Source: an uncultured Mailhella sp.
Lineage (GTDB): Bacteria > Desulfobacterota > Desulfovibrionia > Desulfovibrionales > Desulfovibrionaceae
DNA: 32,554 bases
Assembly (NCBI GenBank): GCA_910578585.1
Contig: CAJTRG010000016.1
Coordinates: 1-32,554 of the forward strand
Reading direction: 5' to 3'
In this document: positions 7,887 to 16,349 of the stretch, piece by piece
Position numbering within the stretch: the stretch's first letter is position 1
How the letters are laid out: every line of letters begins with the position of its first letter
Notes under the pieces: generated by a model
What the model was told of the DNA's origin: nothing
Seen by the model: only the letters and a program-made list of their open reading frames with translations
Database searches by the model: none
Position numbers and translations under genes: made by a program

Positions 7887-8030
7887 TTAGGGGGTTTGGG
7901 GGCTTTTTTACTTATTGTTAGCATGGCGAAGCCATAAAAAGCTTACAATACGTTACAAAAGTTCTCGTCCTCGAAAAATCAGGCCCAAAGGGAATTCCTT
8001 GATCTTTCGGGGGAAATAATCTCCCCCAAA
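7887..8030. repeat. G-rich hairpin repeat carrying the 111-nt insert, copy 2
   Basis: The host arms TTTGGGGG (7895-7902) and CCCCCAAA (8023-8030) pair across a second copy of the 111-nt module (7903-8013). The layout is the one at 107-333: A-GGGG-T, three variable bases, GGGG, insert, GAA or AAG, CCCC, complementary bases. With 7708-7790 and 7850-7882 it fills the 346-nt gap between convergent genes, where I find no ORF. Confidence 0.75.
7903..8013. repeat. 111-nt structured insert module, copy 2
   Basis: Same length as 137-247 and about 85 percent identical by eye. The first hairpin keeps TATTGTTAGC against GCTTACAATA. The second hairpin has several substitutions, and in minus-strand RNA many stay paired through G-U. 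This suggests that structure is kept rather than sequence. Confidence 0.7.
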
Positions 8031-8050
8031 AAATAATAAAAAATACTCTA

Positions 8051-9430
8051 TTATGCCAATGCTTTTTCGAGGCGTTTGATGGTTTCTTCCTTGCCAAGAG
8101 CAAACATAATCAAGTGAATGGAAGGGCCGCCGGCAAGGCCAATAAGCGCTGAACGAAGAGGAGTGCCCACTAATTTGAATTTTACGCCGCTTGTTTCCAC
8201 ATACGTATGGATAGCATGTTCAAGATTTTCTTCGGTAAATTCAATATCACGGATGATTGCAAGCACATTTTTGATTTGTTCCTTGCCTTGTTCATCAAGC
8301 GCTTTCAAGGCTTTTTCTTCAAATTCAATTTCATCGGCATTTTGCAGATATGGCTTAATCTGTGCTGCAAGATCATTCAAATTGCTTGCTCTTTCGATAT
8401 ACAAGGAAATTGCTGGAGCAAGGTCTTTGCCTTCAGTGCTGAAACCTGATTTTTCCACAAATGGACGAGTCAATTCCACCGCTTTATCAAGAGGTGTATG
8501 CTTCAAATAATAACCATTCAGCCATTGCAGTTTATCAGGGTCAAAGGCAGCAGCAGAACTGTTTAAATTATGGCCGTCAAAGAGTTTGACCAGTTCCTGC
8601 AAAGAGAAAATTTCCTGATCGCCGTGAGACCAGCCAAGACGCACAAGATAGTTCACAAGCGCTTCCGGCAAAAGTCCGTCCTGTTGGTATTCCACAACAG
8701 CACGAGCACCATGGCGTTTAGAAAGTTTTTGTTTGTCTGGGCCTAAAATCATAGGTACGTGCCCAAAAGTGGGAACAGGGAGACCAAGAGCTTCATAAAT
8801 CAAAATTTGTTTAGGTGTATTGGAAACGTGGTCGTCACCGCGGATAACGTGAGTTACACCCATTTCATAGTCGTCCACGACAACTGCCATATTATAGGTT
8901 GGCATACCGTCAGCACGGCGCAGAACCATATCGTCAAGTTCGTTCACATCGGTTGCAATAGGGCCTTTGACCATATCATTAAACACAATGCGTCCTTCGG
9001 TTGGAACTTTGAGACGTACAACGCGTCCTTCTGCATAGCCAAGTCCGCGTTCACGGCATTTGCCGTTATAACGGGGTTTTTCTCCTTTTGCACGGGCTTC
9101 TTCACGCATTGCTTCCACTTCTTCCACTGAGCAGTCACAATAATAGGCATGGCCGGTTTCCAGAAGTTTATCCACGTACTTATTGTACACATCTATGCGC
9201 TGGCTTTGATAGGTCAAATCACCGTCCCAATCAAGACCAAGCCATTTCATGGAGGCCAAAATGGAATCAGTGTATTCTTGTTTGGAGCGTTCAGTGTCTG
9301 TATCTTCAATTCTTAAGCGAAATTCTCCGCCAAAGTGACGGGCCAAAAGCCAACAGAAAATAGCAGTACGACCACCGCCAATATGTAAATGTCCCGTAGG
9401 ACTTGGAGCAAAACGAGTTATTACTTTCAT
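8051..9430 (-). CDS. gltX: Glutamyl-tRNA synthetase
   Basis: Charges tRNA-Glu, and possibly tRNA-Gln if the organism uses the amidotransferase route. The 459-residue class I synthetase shows the HIGH-type motif in FAPSPTGHLHIGGGRTA, the KMSKS-type motif as KLSKRHGA, and a putative zinc-knuckle region CDCSVEEVEAM...KCRERG. The catalytic core with VIRGDDHVSNTPKQ and the C-terminal anticodon-binding region are complete. AGGGA lies about 7 nt before the ATG. It is the last gene of a likely MATE-DUF2156-gltX transcript (41-nt gap). Only one gltX is seen here, so discriminating and non-discriminating types cannot be told apart. Confidence 0.95.
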   Translation of the reverse strand: MKVITRFAPSPTGHLHIGGGRTAIFCWLLARHFGGEFRLRIEDTDTERSKQEYTDSILASMKWLGLDWDGDLTYQSQRIDVYNKYVDKLLETGHAYYCDCSVEEVEAMREEARAKGEKPRYNGKCRERGLGYAEGRVVRLKVPTEGRIVFNDMVKGPIATDVNELDDMVLRRADGMPTYNMAVVVDDYEMGVTHVIRGDDHVSNTPKQILIYEALGLPVPTFGHVPMILGPDKQKLSKRHGARAVVEYQQDGLLPEALVNYLVRLGWSHGDQEIFSLQELVKLFDGHNLNSSAAAFDPDKLQWLNGYYLKHTPLDKAVELTRPFVEKSGFSTEGKDLAPAISLYIERASNLNDLAAQIKPYLQNADEIEFEEKALKALDEQGKEQIKNVLAIIRDIEFTEENLEHAIHTYVETSGVKFKLVGTPLRSALIGLAGGPSIHLIMFALGKEETIKRLEKALA

Positions 9431-9471
9431 AATCCTTCCCTAAAAATAAGTTGTCAAATATTATATACCCT

Positions 9472-10428
9472 TTACAAAGTAAAGACAAGTGTACTTTTCT
9501 TCAAATAATTTACAGGGTTATAAGAAAGTTTTGCTTTTCGTATACCCTCTTCGTCCATATCCTGCTCACGATTGATAATTTCAAAACCCTGTGCGCAATT
9601 ATTAACAAAAGCATGGTTAATGGCCTGATAAATTCCGCGGTAATCTGAATGGGCTTTTTCAAAATGCACAACGCAATTTTTATCATCCAGCTTTTCGCCA
9701 ACCGCAAAAGCTGCCATTTTATCATCAATATAGAAGGAGCCGCCAAACAGGGTGCCAATTTTATCCCAACTTCCAATTACCTTGAAAATCACATCATTTT
9801 CCGCATAAAGGGAATTACTGTTTTGACAGTCGTGCCATTTGCACCATTCATTCTGGAGTTCAAGCACATCTTCCAGGCTTCCCTTGACACCGCTTTCTGT
9901 GGTCAAAGGATGATATTCACATTGATAACTTTTATAAAAGCCATTGACATGATTTTTCTTTTTGTGAAATCTGTTTCCCGAAAGGGCGGCAAGTTCCTCC
10001 CTTGAGTACAAATATTCCCATTGTCCCCTGGCTTCCACAATATACACATGCTCTTTATTATAATTTGCCATAATATATTCCACAAATTCATCAGGAACAC
10101 GGTGCATGCAAACTCGGTTTTCACAGGAGCTGACACTTGCCATAAGCGGATTATCCTGACTTGCCGGAATATTCACAGAATGGAGCAGTTCAGAAAGATT
10201 ATCCCTGTTGATATTTTTCCAATCCCCTACAGGCGCCCAAAGGCAATGATAGGGATATTTTTGATGAATAAAGGCAAAATGCTCGGTAAACGCCATGGAA
10301 AGCCCATAGGTATCAGCCCAGCCAAAGACATTGGTAAAGGTATAATCAGCTGATTTTATAGGACATTCCTTCAATTTTTCCAGATACTGGTCACGTAAAT
10401 TAAGCGTAATAGGTTGAAAATTTGGCAT
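9472..10428 (-). CDS. DUF2156 (phosphatidylglycerol lysyltransferase-like) domain protein
   Basis: A 318-residue soluble protein with the DUF2156/LPG-synthase C-terminal fold, a double GNAT domain that in MprF moves an aminoacyl group from tRNA to phosphatidylglycerol. Recognisable pieces are SADYTFTNVFGWADTYG at the N-terminus and HFEKAHSDYRGIYQAINHAF with INREQDMDEEGIRKAKLSYNP near the C-terminus. It has no membrane spans, so it is a stand-alone member. These are common in anaerobes and their acceptor is mostly unknown. AGGA lies about 7 nt before the ATG. It sits between a MATE exporter and gltX; the gltX linkage is suggestive because the family uses aminoacyl-tRNA, but this is inference. 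Confidence 0.82.
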   Translation of the reverse strand: MPNFQPITLNLRDQYLEKLKECPIKSADYTFTNVFGWADTYGLSMAFTEHFAFIHQKYPYHCLWAPVGDWKNINRDNLSELLHSVNIPASQDNPLMASVSSCENRVCMHRVPDEFVEYIMANYNKEHVYIVEARGQWEYLYSREELAALSGNRFHKKKNHVNGFYKSYQCEYHPLTTESGVKGSLEDVLELQNEWCKWHDCQNSNSLYAENDVIFKVIGSWDKIGTLFGGSFYIDDKMAAFAVGEKLDDKNCVVHFEKAHSDYRGIYQAINHAFVNNCAQGFEIINREQDMDEEGIRKAKLSYNPVNYLKKSTLVFTL

Positions 10429-10458
10429 AATTCTTCCTGTTTCAGTTGATTTTATATT

Positions 10459-11832
10459 TTATACTTTTCGCAAGGTATATCGTGTCCAATTTGCCTTGAG
10501 GAACACAAGGAACATGCATGTTGACTGGATTGCCATGGAGAACAGCATAACCACATAAACCCCGATAGAACCATATCCCAAGGTATGCGCCAGTAAAATC
10601 CCAAGCGGCAGGCGAATGCACCACACACAAATGGGATTAATAATCAAAGCATAGACGGTTGCGCCGGCACCAACCATAATACCATTGACAACAAGCCCTG
10701 CCACAGTAAAAGGAGTGCAAATAATATTGATATACACATAGACTTCAATGTTCCATTGTGCATCTAAATCAGCGCTGAAGAACTCGGCAAGTGTATTCAC
10801 AAAAGGAAGCATACACAAACCAACAGTTGTCATTAAAATAGTACCAAATAGAATAATTGCAAGCCCTATTTTTTTGGCGTCTTCCTTTTTACCGGCACCA
10901 AGGGCATTACCCACCATAATGGAAGCGGTCGCATTAAACGCAATAGCAGGCATAAATAAAATACTTTCAATGCGCATGCCGGCAGTGAGCCCGGCAAGCG
11001 CTGATACGCTGTCAGGCAGTGCAGCCACTATGCCAAAAAGCACCAGATAGCCCAATTGCCACAAAAACTGCATAGTAAGCGCGGGAATGGAAACTTTAAA
11101 TAAATAGGGAGCTGCCTTTTTCATCCAAGATAACTGGGGAATAATATATTTTTCAAAAATATTATCTTTATACAAGGCAATAACAGAAATAAGCGCCCCT
11201 AACGTATAGGAAATCCAAGTGGTAAAGGCAATGCCTTCGCCTCCCCACTCTGGGCAGCCCAAATATCCAAGCCCAAGGGCAAAATCCCCAATTGTATTCA
11301 GGACGGCAATAATAATCATAATCAAAAGGGGCTTAATTACTTCTTTTGTTGCCCGGAAAAGCACAGAACTCAAATAACAGGTATATTGAAAAGGCAGGCA
11401 AAAAAGTACATAGTTGAAAAAGATAATTGCCATCTCAAGCATACTTTCTTCAACCTGCAAAAGTTCCATAATAGGATAACGGAACGCATAGCCGGCTAAT
11501 GCCAGCAAAATGGCCACACAAAAGGCATAAATAAGCACAAAACCAGAATAAAGACGTGCCCTTCTAAAACGCTTTGCCCCCAGAGACTGGGTGACAGCAG
11601 CCATGGCACCGGCTCCCAGACTTGTGCCCAGCACCATGAAAAGGGCATGCAGCTGTGTAGATATACCAATGGAGGCCTGCACTTCTGAGCTTATTTTCCC
11701 GCCCACATAAATATCTGTCAGCGAAATCACAAGCATACAGAGTATGGCAGCAGTTTGCGGCCAAACCAGTTCCCAAATGCTTCTGTAGGGCACATCATGC
11801 AAAAATAGCTGTATTCGCTCTCTATTCTTCAT
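10459..11832 (-). CDS. MATE-family multidrug/metabolite exporter
   Basis: A 457-residue inner-membrane protein with about 12 spans in two similar halves. The N-terminal half shows the MATE segments SIWELVWPQTAAILCMLVIS, LGTSLGAGAMAAVTQSLGAK and RRARLYSG. The second half repeats the pattern with ATASIMVGNALGAGKKEDAKK. It would act as a Na+ or H+ antiporter; the substrate is unknown. ATG at 11832 is preferred. The frame stays open to an ATG at 11886, but that start and the next 18 codons lie mostly inside a palindromic repeat. No clear ribosome site is seen at either ATG. It is the first gene of a likely MATE-DUF2156-gltX operon. Confidence 0.88.
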   Translation of the reverse strand: MKNRERIQLFLHDVPYRSIWELVWPQTAAILCMLVISLTDIYVGGKISSEVQASIGISTQLHALFMVLGTSLGAGAMAAVTQSLGAKRFRRARLYSGFVLIYAFCVAILLALAGYAFRYPIMELLQVEESMLEMAIIFFNYVLFCLPFQYTCYLSSVLFRATKEVIKPLLIMIIIAVLNTIGDFALGLGYLGCPEWGGEGIAFTTWISYTLGALISVIALYKDNIFEKYIIPQLSWMKKAAPYLFKVSIPALTMQFLWQLGYLVLFGIVAALPDSVSALAGLTAGMRIESILFMPAIAFNATASIMVGNALGAGKKEDAKKIGLAIILFGTILMTTVGLCMLPFVNTLAEFFSADLDAQWNIEVYVYINIICTPFTVAGLVVNGIMVGAGATVYALIINPICVWCIRLPLGILLAHTLGYGSIGVYVVMLFSMAIQSTCMFLVFLKANWTRYTLRKV

Positions 11833-11852
11833 AACAACAAAATATAAATTAT

Positions 11853-11939
11853 TTTTTCTTTCTATGGGGGAAATGATTTCCCCCATACCCCCACAGTACT
11901 TGTTTTTATTTCATAAAAACAAGAAGTTATATTTTATAC
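11853..11939. repeat. Paired palindrome repeat, copy 2 (G-rich hairpin family)
   Basis: The perfect palindrome at 11863-11887 (TATGGGGGAAAT against ATTTCCCCCATA) is followed by the same 11-bp CTTGTTTTTAT hairpin as at 7753-7777. Compared with 7708-7790 one G-C pair of the stem is replaced by A-T on both arms, a compensatory change. It lies in the leader of the MATE gene. Confidence 0.8.
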
Positions 11940-12020
11940 ATAAAAGAATTAAATTTTTATCCAATAACTTAAAATTTATTTATTCTTAAACCTTGTTACA
12001 TAACAAAGCTAAAATATAAC

Positions 12021-12054
12021 AAAAAAAAGCACTCATACCAACGCATGAGTGCTT
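12021..12054 (-). terminator. Rho-independent terminator of lysA
   Basis: On the minus strand AAGCACTCAT pairs with ATGAGTGCTT around an 8-nt loop and is followed by a run of eight T. It lies 20 nt past the lysA stop. Confidence 0.88.
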
Positions 12055-12073
12055 CTGTGTTTTAAGGCAACAA

Positions 12074-13339
12074 TTAAAATTCTGTTACTGTTGCAAAAAT
12101 ATCTTCAAATGTATCGCGTCGGCGGATACATTTTGCTGTTCCGTCTTTTTGGATAAGCACTTCAGCAGGACGAAGGCGCTGGGTATAATTGGAGCTCATG
12201 GAAAAACCATAAGCACCGGCATCAAGCATGGCTATAATATCGCCTTCTTCCAAAACAGGCAAGCCCCTGTTTTTTGCAATAATATCACCGGATTCACAAA
12301 TATTGCCCACAATGGTTTGTTCCATTTCTTTGCTTTCGCCGGAAAAATTTTTGCGGTAAATTTCCACATCATGGAAGGAATCATAAAGCATGGGACGGGC
12401 AAGAGTATTAAAGCCCAAATCCGTACCTACAAAAGTTTTTGTGCCATTGGTTTTGACATTATACACTGTGCCTAAAATAGCGCCGCATTCAGCTGCAATA
12501 TAACGGCCTGGCTCTAAATAGAATTTGCCGGAATAGTTATGTTCTTTTGCCCATGCTGACAAGGTTTCATTGAGCATAGTGCTGAATTTTTCCAAATCAA
12601 AACGAGCCTGATTTTCGTATTTATGATAAGGAATGCCAAAGCCGCCGCCAAAATCAATGATTTCCAGCTGATCAAAATGCGGCAGTTTCAAGGCTAAATC
12701 CAAAAGGATTTTCGCCGCTTCAATATACTGTTCACCCTCCATAAAGAGTGAGCCGATATGATGATTAATGCCCGCTAGCGTAACATTGTATTTTTCTAAA
12801 ATTTCAAGAAGCTGCGGCAGCTTTTCAGGATCAACCCCAAATTTTGTTTCCTTGCCGCCGGTGACAACTTTCGTACTGTGCCCTGCGCCAATGCCGGGAT
12901 TGAAGCGCACCATGATTTTGCCGCCCTGATTGAGCTGACAAAGCTGTTCCACCTGCATCAGAGAGTCCACACTCACAAGCACGCCCTTACTCAGAGCATT
13001 TTTCATTTCTTCTTTGCTGACGTTATTGCAGACATATAAAATTTCCTGCGGTTTATAGCCCACTTTCAAATCCAAATACAATTCCCCGGGGCTCATGGCA
13101 TCCACCAGACAGCCCTCTTCACGGATAATTTTCAAAAGGTGAGGATTTGCATTTGCTTTTGCGGAATAATTAATATGCAGTCCTTTTGTTTTGCACAGCC
13201 CAACCAAATCTTTACAGCGTTCACGTAAAACTGCTTCATTATACACATAAAGAGGAGAACCGAATTTCTCCGCCAGACTTTGCGGTGTTTCCTTTCCATA
13301 AAAATTGAGTGCATCGGTATACTTAGAGCGTACTGACAT
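12074..13339 (-). CDS. lysA: Diaminopimelate decarboxylase
   Basis: Decarboxylates meso-diaminopimelate to L-lysine with PLP. The 421-residue protein has the family's alanine-racemase-like barrel with the PLP lysine at residue 61 (YSAKANANPH), then HHIGSLFMEGEQY, the phosphate-binding IDFGGGFGIPYH, EPGRYIAAECG, and the substrate and dimer motif CESGDIIAKNRGLP. The ATG has AAGGA about 7 nt upstream. It follows ilvC after 72 nt containing a weak hairpin and ends at a strong terminator. The two amino-acid genes may share a transcript from the ilvC promoter. Confidence 0.95.
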   Translation of the reverse strand: MSVRSKYTDALNFYGKETPQSLAEKFGSPLYVYNEAVLRERCKDLVGLCKTKGLHINYSAKANANPHLLKIIREEGCLVDAMSPGELYLDLKVGYKPQEILYVCNNVSKEEMKNALSKGVLVSVDSLMQVEQLCQLNQGGKIMVRFNPGIGAGHSTKVVTGGKETKFGVDPEKLPQLLEILEKYNVTLAGINHHIGSLFMEGEQYIEAAKILLDLALKLPHFDQLEIIDFGGGFGIPYHKYENQARFDLEKFSTMLNETLSAWAKEHNYSGKFYLEPGRYIAAECGAILGTVYNVKTNGTKTFVGTDLGFNTLARPMLYDSFHDVEIYRKNFSGESKEMEQTIVGNICESGDIIAKNRGLPVLEEGDIIAMLDAGAYGFSMSSNYTQRLRPAEVLIQKDGTAKCIRRRDTFEDIFATVTEF

Positions 13340-13364
13340 ATTTATTCCTTACAAAAGATAGTAA

Positions 13365-13395
13365 AATAGGGAGCAAAATAGTATTGCCCCCTATT
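13365..13395 (-). other. Intergenic hairpin between ilvC and lysA
   Basis: On the minus strand AATAGGGGGCAA and TTGCTCCCTATT pair with one bulge around a short loop, followed by TTACTATC and not a clean T-run. It could be a weak terminator or processing site that lowers lysA expression relative to ilvC. Confidence 0.4.
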
Positions 13396-13411
13396 AATAA
13401 GTAAAAATCAA

Positions 13412-14404
13412 TTATTTTTTATTGAGCCAAGGCATCATAGCACGTAAGCGCTTGCCTACTTCTTCAATTTGATGTTCAGCTTCAAGACGGCGAGTTGCCT
13501 TGAACATTGGGTAACCGGCTTGTGCTTCCAAAATAAAGTCACGAGCAAATTTACCTTGTTGAATATCATCAAGAACACGGCGCATTTCTTTCTTGGTTTC
13601 AGCAGTAATAATGCGTGGGCCTGTTCTGTAGTCACCGTATTCAGCGGTATCAGAAATAGAATAACGCATTTTTGCCATTCCGCCTTCGTGCATGAGGTCA
13701 ACAATAAGTTTTACTTCGTGCATACATTCAAAATAAGCGATTTCTGGTTGATAGCCGGCTTCAACAAGGGTTTCAAAACCAGCTTTGACAAGAGCAGTCA
13801 AACCGCCGCATAAAACAGCCTGTTCACCGAAAAGGTCGGTTTCTGTTTCTTCACGGAATGTGGTTTCAATAACGCCGGAACGTGTGCCGCCAATACCTTT
13901 TGCATAGGCAAGACCCTTTTTGTGAGCTTCGCCGGTTGCATCCTGGAATACAGCAATTAAGCAGGGAACACCGCCGCCTTCTGTAAAGGTACGGCGAACC
14001 AAATGTCCTGGGCCTTTAGGTGCAATCATAAATACATCAACATCTTTAGGAGGAACAATTTGTCCAAAATGGATATTAAAACCGTGTGCAAAAATAAGAG
14101 ATTTTCCTGCACTCAAATGAGGTAAAATATCATTTTTGTAAACAGCTGCCTGATATTGGTCAGGAAGCAAAATCATAATCAAATCAGCTTTCTTTGCAGC
14201 TTCAGCAGCGCTGAGAGGTTCAAAGCCATGTTGTTTTGCAAGTTCATAGTTTGGGCCGCCAGGACGTTGGCCAACAACAACATTCACTCCAGAATCCCGC
14301 AAGTTTTGAGCGTGAGCATGACCTTGGCTGCCATAGCCAATGATCGCAACAGTTTTTCCTTTTAAAACAGAAAGGTCTGCGTCCTGTTCATAATAGGCTT
14401 TCAT
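13412..14404 (-). CDS. ilvC: Ketol-acid reductoisomerase
   Basis: Converts 2-acetolactate (or acetohydroxybutyrate) by Mg-dependent isomerisation and NAD(P)H reduction in Val/Ile/Leu synthesis. The 330-residue class I enzyme shows the Rossmann motif GYGSQGHAHAQNLRDSG, DLIMILLPDQ, APKGPGHLVR, and the helical domain with ETDLFGEQAVLCGG and IAYFECMHEVKLIVDLMHEGG. The loop after beta-2 reads VVGQRPGGPNYE and lacks the serine-rich KGS-type sequence common in NADPH enzymes, so cofactor preference is open. ATG at 14404 has GGAGGA about 6 nt upstream; the frame extending to 14479 is not used, because it would run into the promoter. No ilvB/ilvN is present here. Confidence 0.95.
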   Translation of the reverse strand: MKAYYEQDADLSVLKGKTVAIIGYGSQGHAHAQNLRDSGVNVVVGQRPGGPNYELAKQHGFEPLSAAEAAKKADLIMILLPDQYQAAVYKNDILPHLSAGKSLIFAHGFNIHFGQIVPPKDVDVFMIAPKGPGHLVRRTFTEGGGVPCLIAVFQDATGEAHKKGLAYAKGIGGTRSGVIETTFREETETDLFGEQAVLCGGLTALVKAGFETLVEAGYQPEIAYFECMHEVKLIVDLMHEGGMAKMRYSISDTAEYGDYRTGPRIITAETKKEMRRVLDDIQQGKFARDFILEAQAGYPMFKATRRLEAEHQIEEVGKRLRAMMPWLNKK

Positions 14405-14450
14405 GGTATTCCTCCAAAATAATTTTGTAAAAAATTGATGTGACGGCTTT

Positions 14451-14479
14451 ACATTACAACGCAATGATTTTCCTGTCAA
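14451..14479 (-). promoter_or_regulatory. Sigma-70 promoter of ilvC
   Basis: On the minus strand a perfect TTGACA (14474-14479) is followed after 17 nt by TAATGT (14451-14456), about 50 nt before the ilvC ATG. Confidence 0.65.
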
Positions 14480-14516
14480 ATAGTATAACAGAAATATTAA
14501 TATTTTTACAATTTTG

Positions 14517-15677
14517 TTATTTTTTTGTCAGCGTATGAATAAGCACTTCACTGTCTGTGCCAAAGCGCAAAGGAACATAGCCCCAAAGCCCACTGCCGGA
14601 GCTCACATACAAAGATAAATCATCCACTTCATAAAATCCGGAGCGGTAACCATTATTTAAAAGATACACAATCGGGAACAAAAAAAAATACTGCCCGCCG
14701 TGGGTATGCCCTGAAAACTGCACATTGACGCCTAATTTCGCGTTTTTCCGTGCCTTTTTGGGCTGATGCTGCAAAAGTATGGTAAAATCATCTTTCTCTA
14801 TGCCCTGCAAGGTTTTTTCCATATCAGGCGTGAGCAGGCCAGGGAATTTGTTCCCTTCAAAATCCGCAGAACCAGCCATATAAAAGGAATAATTATTATA
14901 CTCTATCTTCTTGTTTTCATTGATATAAACATTAAACCCCCAGGAACGCCACTTTTCAATCCAAGGCATTGCTCCGCAAAAATATTCATGGTTTCCCAAA
15001 CAAATATGAATACCAAGGGGGGCGGAAAGTTTTTGCAGCTGAATAATATCTTTTTCAATTTTGGCTGGAACCGCGTCCACCAAATCTCCGCTGATAATAA
15101 CGATATCAGCCTTTCTTGCATTGATTTTATCAATAAGCTTTGCCAGCCACTTGCCGTCAAAAGTTGAGCCTATATGCAAATCACTCAAATGCACAATGCG
15201 CATGCCGCGAAGCTCTTTTGGCAAATGGGCAACAGGCAGGGAGTTTTCAACAATGGCTGGAATTTTCAGCGCCCGCCATGCGCCGTACATGGTCAGAAAA
15301 AAGGAAAGAACAAGCATGATAAGCGCAAATTCAGAACGTATGCCATAGGCGGGAAAAGATTCTGTATAATACCAGTAGGCATAATATAAGAGATCATGCA
15401 AACAAACTATACTTGCCAAACAAATGAAAAACGCTGAACAATAACCACAAATTTTTAACGCCAAATAGGACATATGCGGCGTGAAACTCACAACATAACG
15501 CATGCCGAACATGCATTGTGACAAAAGCATAATCACAGCGCTTGCAAAAATTTTCAGGAAAAAAGGCAGATCAGTAAACCAAAAGAGCCGGACTGCAAGA
15601 TACAAGCCTGTACAAAACATAATGCTTGTACCTAAGAAAAAGAATAAACGATTCCGGCTTGTTTTATGACTTTGCAT
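14517..15677 (-). CDS. Membrane-anchored metallophosphoesterase
   Basis: A 386-residue protein with about four membrane spans in the first 135 residues, then a calcineurin-like phosphoesterase domain. Metal-binding motifs are in order: HLSDLHIGS (about residue 166), ISGDLVD, LGNHEYFCG, and SGHTHGGQYF with the last metal histidines. This layout matches the YkuE/YaeI-like family. Substrates proposed for relatives are lipid-linked pyrophosphates or other phosphodiesters; the substrate here is unknown. No strong ribosome site precedes the ATG at 15677, so the start is uncertain. It lies 30 nt after the 139-residue gene and is probably co-transcribed with it. ilvC downstream has its own promoter. 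Confidence 0.85.
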   Translation of the reverse strand: MQSHKTSRNRLFFFLGTSIMFCTGLYLAVRLFWFTDLPFFLKIFASAVIMLLSQCMFGMRYVVSFTPHMSYLALKICGYCSAFFICLASIVCLHDLLYYAYWYYTESFPAYGIRSEFALIMLVLSFFLTMYGAWRALKIPAIVENSLPVAHLPKELRGMRIVHLSDLHIGSTFDGKWLAKLIDKINARKADIVIISGDLVDAVPAKIEKDIIQLQKLSAPLGIHICLGNHEYFCGAMPWIEKWRSWGFNVYINENKKIEYNNYSFYMAGSADFEGNKFPGLLTPDMEKTLQGIEKDDFTILLQHQPKKARKNAKLGVNVQFSGHTHGGQYFFLFPIVYLLNNGYRSGFYEVDDLSLYVSSGSGLWGYVPLRFGTDSEVLIHTLTKK

Positions 15678-15707
15678 AAGTCAGAAGAAAATAGGAATAA
15701 ATGAGAA

Positions 15708-16127
15708 TTATGAACGCACGTATTCGTCTAAACTTTCAGCTGAGCAATTTCTGCTCACCCAAAAGGCAACTGCCCAAATCATCAGCGCGGTTGCCTGCGT
15801 ATCATCTAATTGTTTCAGCTTTGTTTCAAGGCTGGTTTTGCTTGCCCCGTATTTCTTATGCACGCCATTGGTATCGCAAACATCCATAACGCGCACAATT
15901 AAATAGGTCAAACGAGTATGATCAGGCATGAGCCTGGTATCTTTATGTGCTTCAACAATAGTTTTGAGTTCTTCTTCAGTAAATATTGCGCGTATTCCAC
16001 CAATAGCTCGGAAAAAGGTATCAACAGCCCAAGGCAGAATAAATTCCGCGCCCGCGCTCTTGGTTCTAAAATAATCTTTCAACCATTTTTCTTGATTATC
16101 ACTAATTCTTGCAGCTACTTGAGGCAT
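15708..16127 (-). CDS. Conserved-looking hypothetical protein, 139 residues
   Basis: I do not recognise a named family. The protein is soluble, mostly helical in appearance and not exported. The N-terminus MPQVAARISDNQEKWLKDYF resembles the strand-helix start of small ribbon-helix-helix DNA-binding proteins. It is followed by AEFILPWAVDTFFRAIGGI and a helical middle with many charged residues. The C-terminus ATALMIWAVAFWVSRNC is amphipathic or hydrophobic. The ATG at 16127 has a GAGAG site about 7 nt upstream, and a good promoter lies at 16161-16189. A regulatory role is a guess from the N-terminus only. Confidence 0.65.
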   Translation of the reverse strand: MPQVAARISDNQEKWLKDYFRTKSAGAEFILPWAVDTFFRAIGGIRAIFTEEELKTIVEAHKDTRLMPDHTRLTYLIVRVMDVCDTNGVHKKYGASKTSLETKLKQLDDTQATALMIWAVAFWVSRNCSAESLDEYVRS

Positions 16128-16160
16128 GTTTTCTCTCGCAAAGCATGATTTTGATATATT

Positions 16161-16189
16161 TATCTACCATAAATAAAAACAATACTCAA
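16161..16189 (-). promoter_or_regulatory. Candidate sigma-70 promoter for the 139-residue gene
   Basis: On the minus strand TTGAGT (16184-16189), 17-nt spacer, TAGATA (16161-16166), 34 nt before the ATG. Confidence 0.45.
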
Positions 16190-16275
16190 GAAAAACTCTA
16201 AACTTTTTTACGATTTTTATTTTTATGCAAAATTAAACAAAAGTTACCCATTTTTTGCTTCTTCCGCTTCTTTGG

Positions 16276-16305
16276 TTGTGACTAACCTATCTATTCATAT
16301 ATAAT
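16276..16305 (+). promoter_or_regulatory. Candidate promoter of the autotransporter remnant
   Basis: TTGTGA (16276-16281), 18-nt spacer, perfect TATAAT (16300-16305). A small hairpin GTTAC-TTTT-GTAAC at 16324-16337 and a strong GGGGGAG ribosome site come directly before the ATG at 16350, so expression signals are intact although the gene is broken. Confidence 0.5.
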
Positions 16306-16349
16306 AGAGGAAATACGCTGACTGTTACTTTTGTAACCAGGGGGAGAAT

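Noticed and set aside
8008..8026. Simple terminator for gltX at the GGGGG/CCCCC hairpin
   Set aside because: In the gltX direction no T-run follows the stem; the T-run lies before it. The hairpin at 7850-7882 is the better terminator.
7705..8103. Small minus-strand ORF across the repeat region and the gltX end
   Set aside because: It runs through repeat modules and the gltX 3' end in another frame; its codons are explained by the repeats.
14405..14479. 25-residue N-terminal extension of IlvC
   Set aside because: It would run across the promoter; the GGAGGA site and family start support ATG at 14404.
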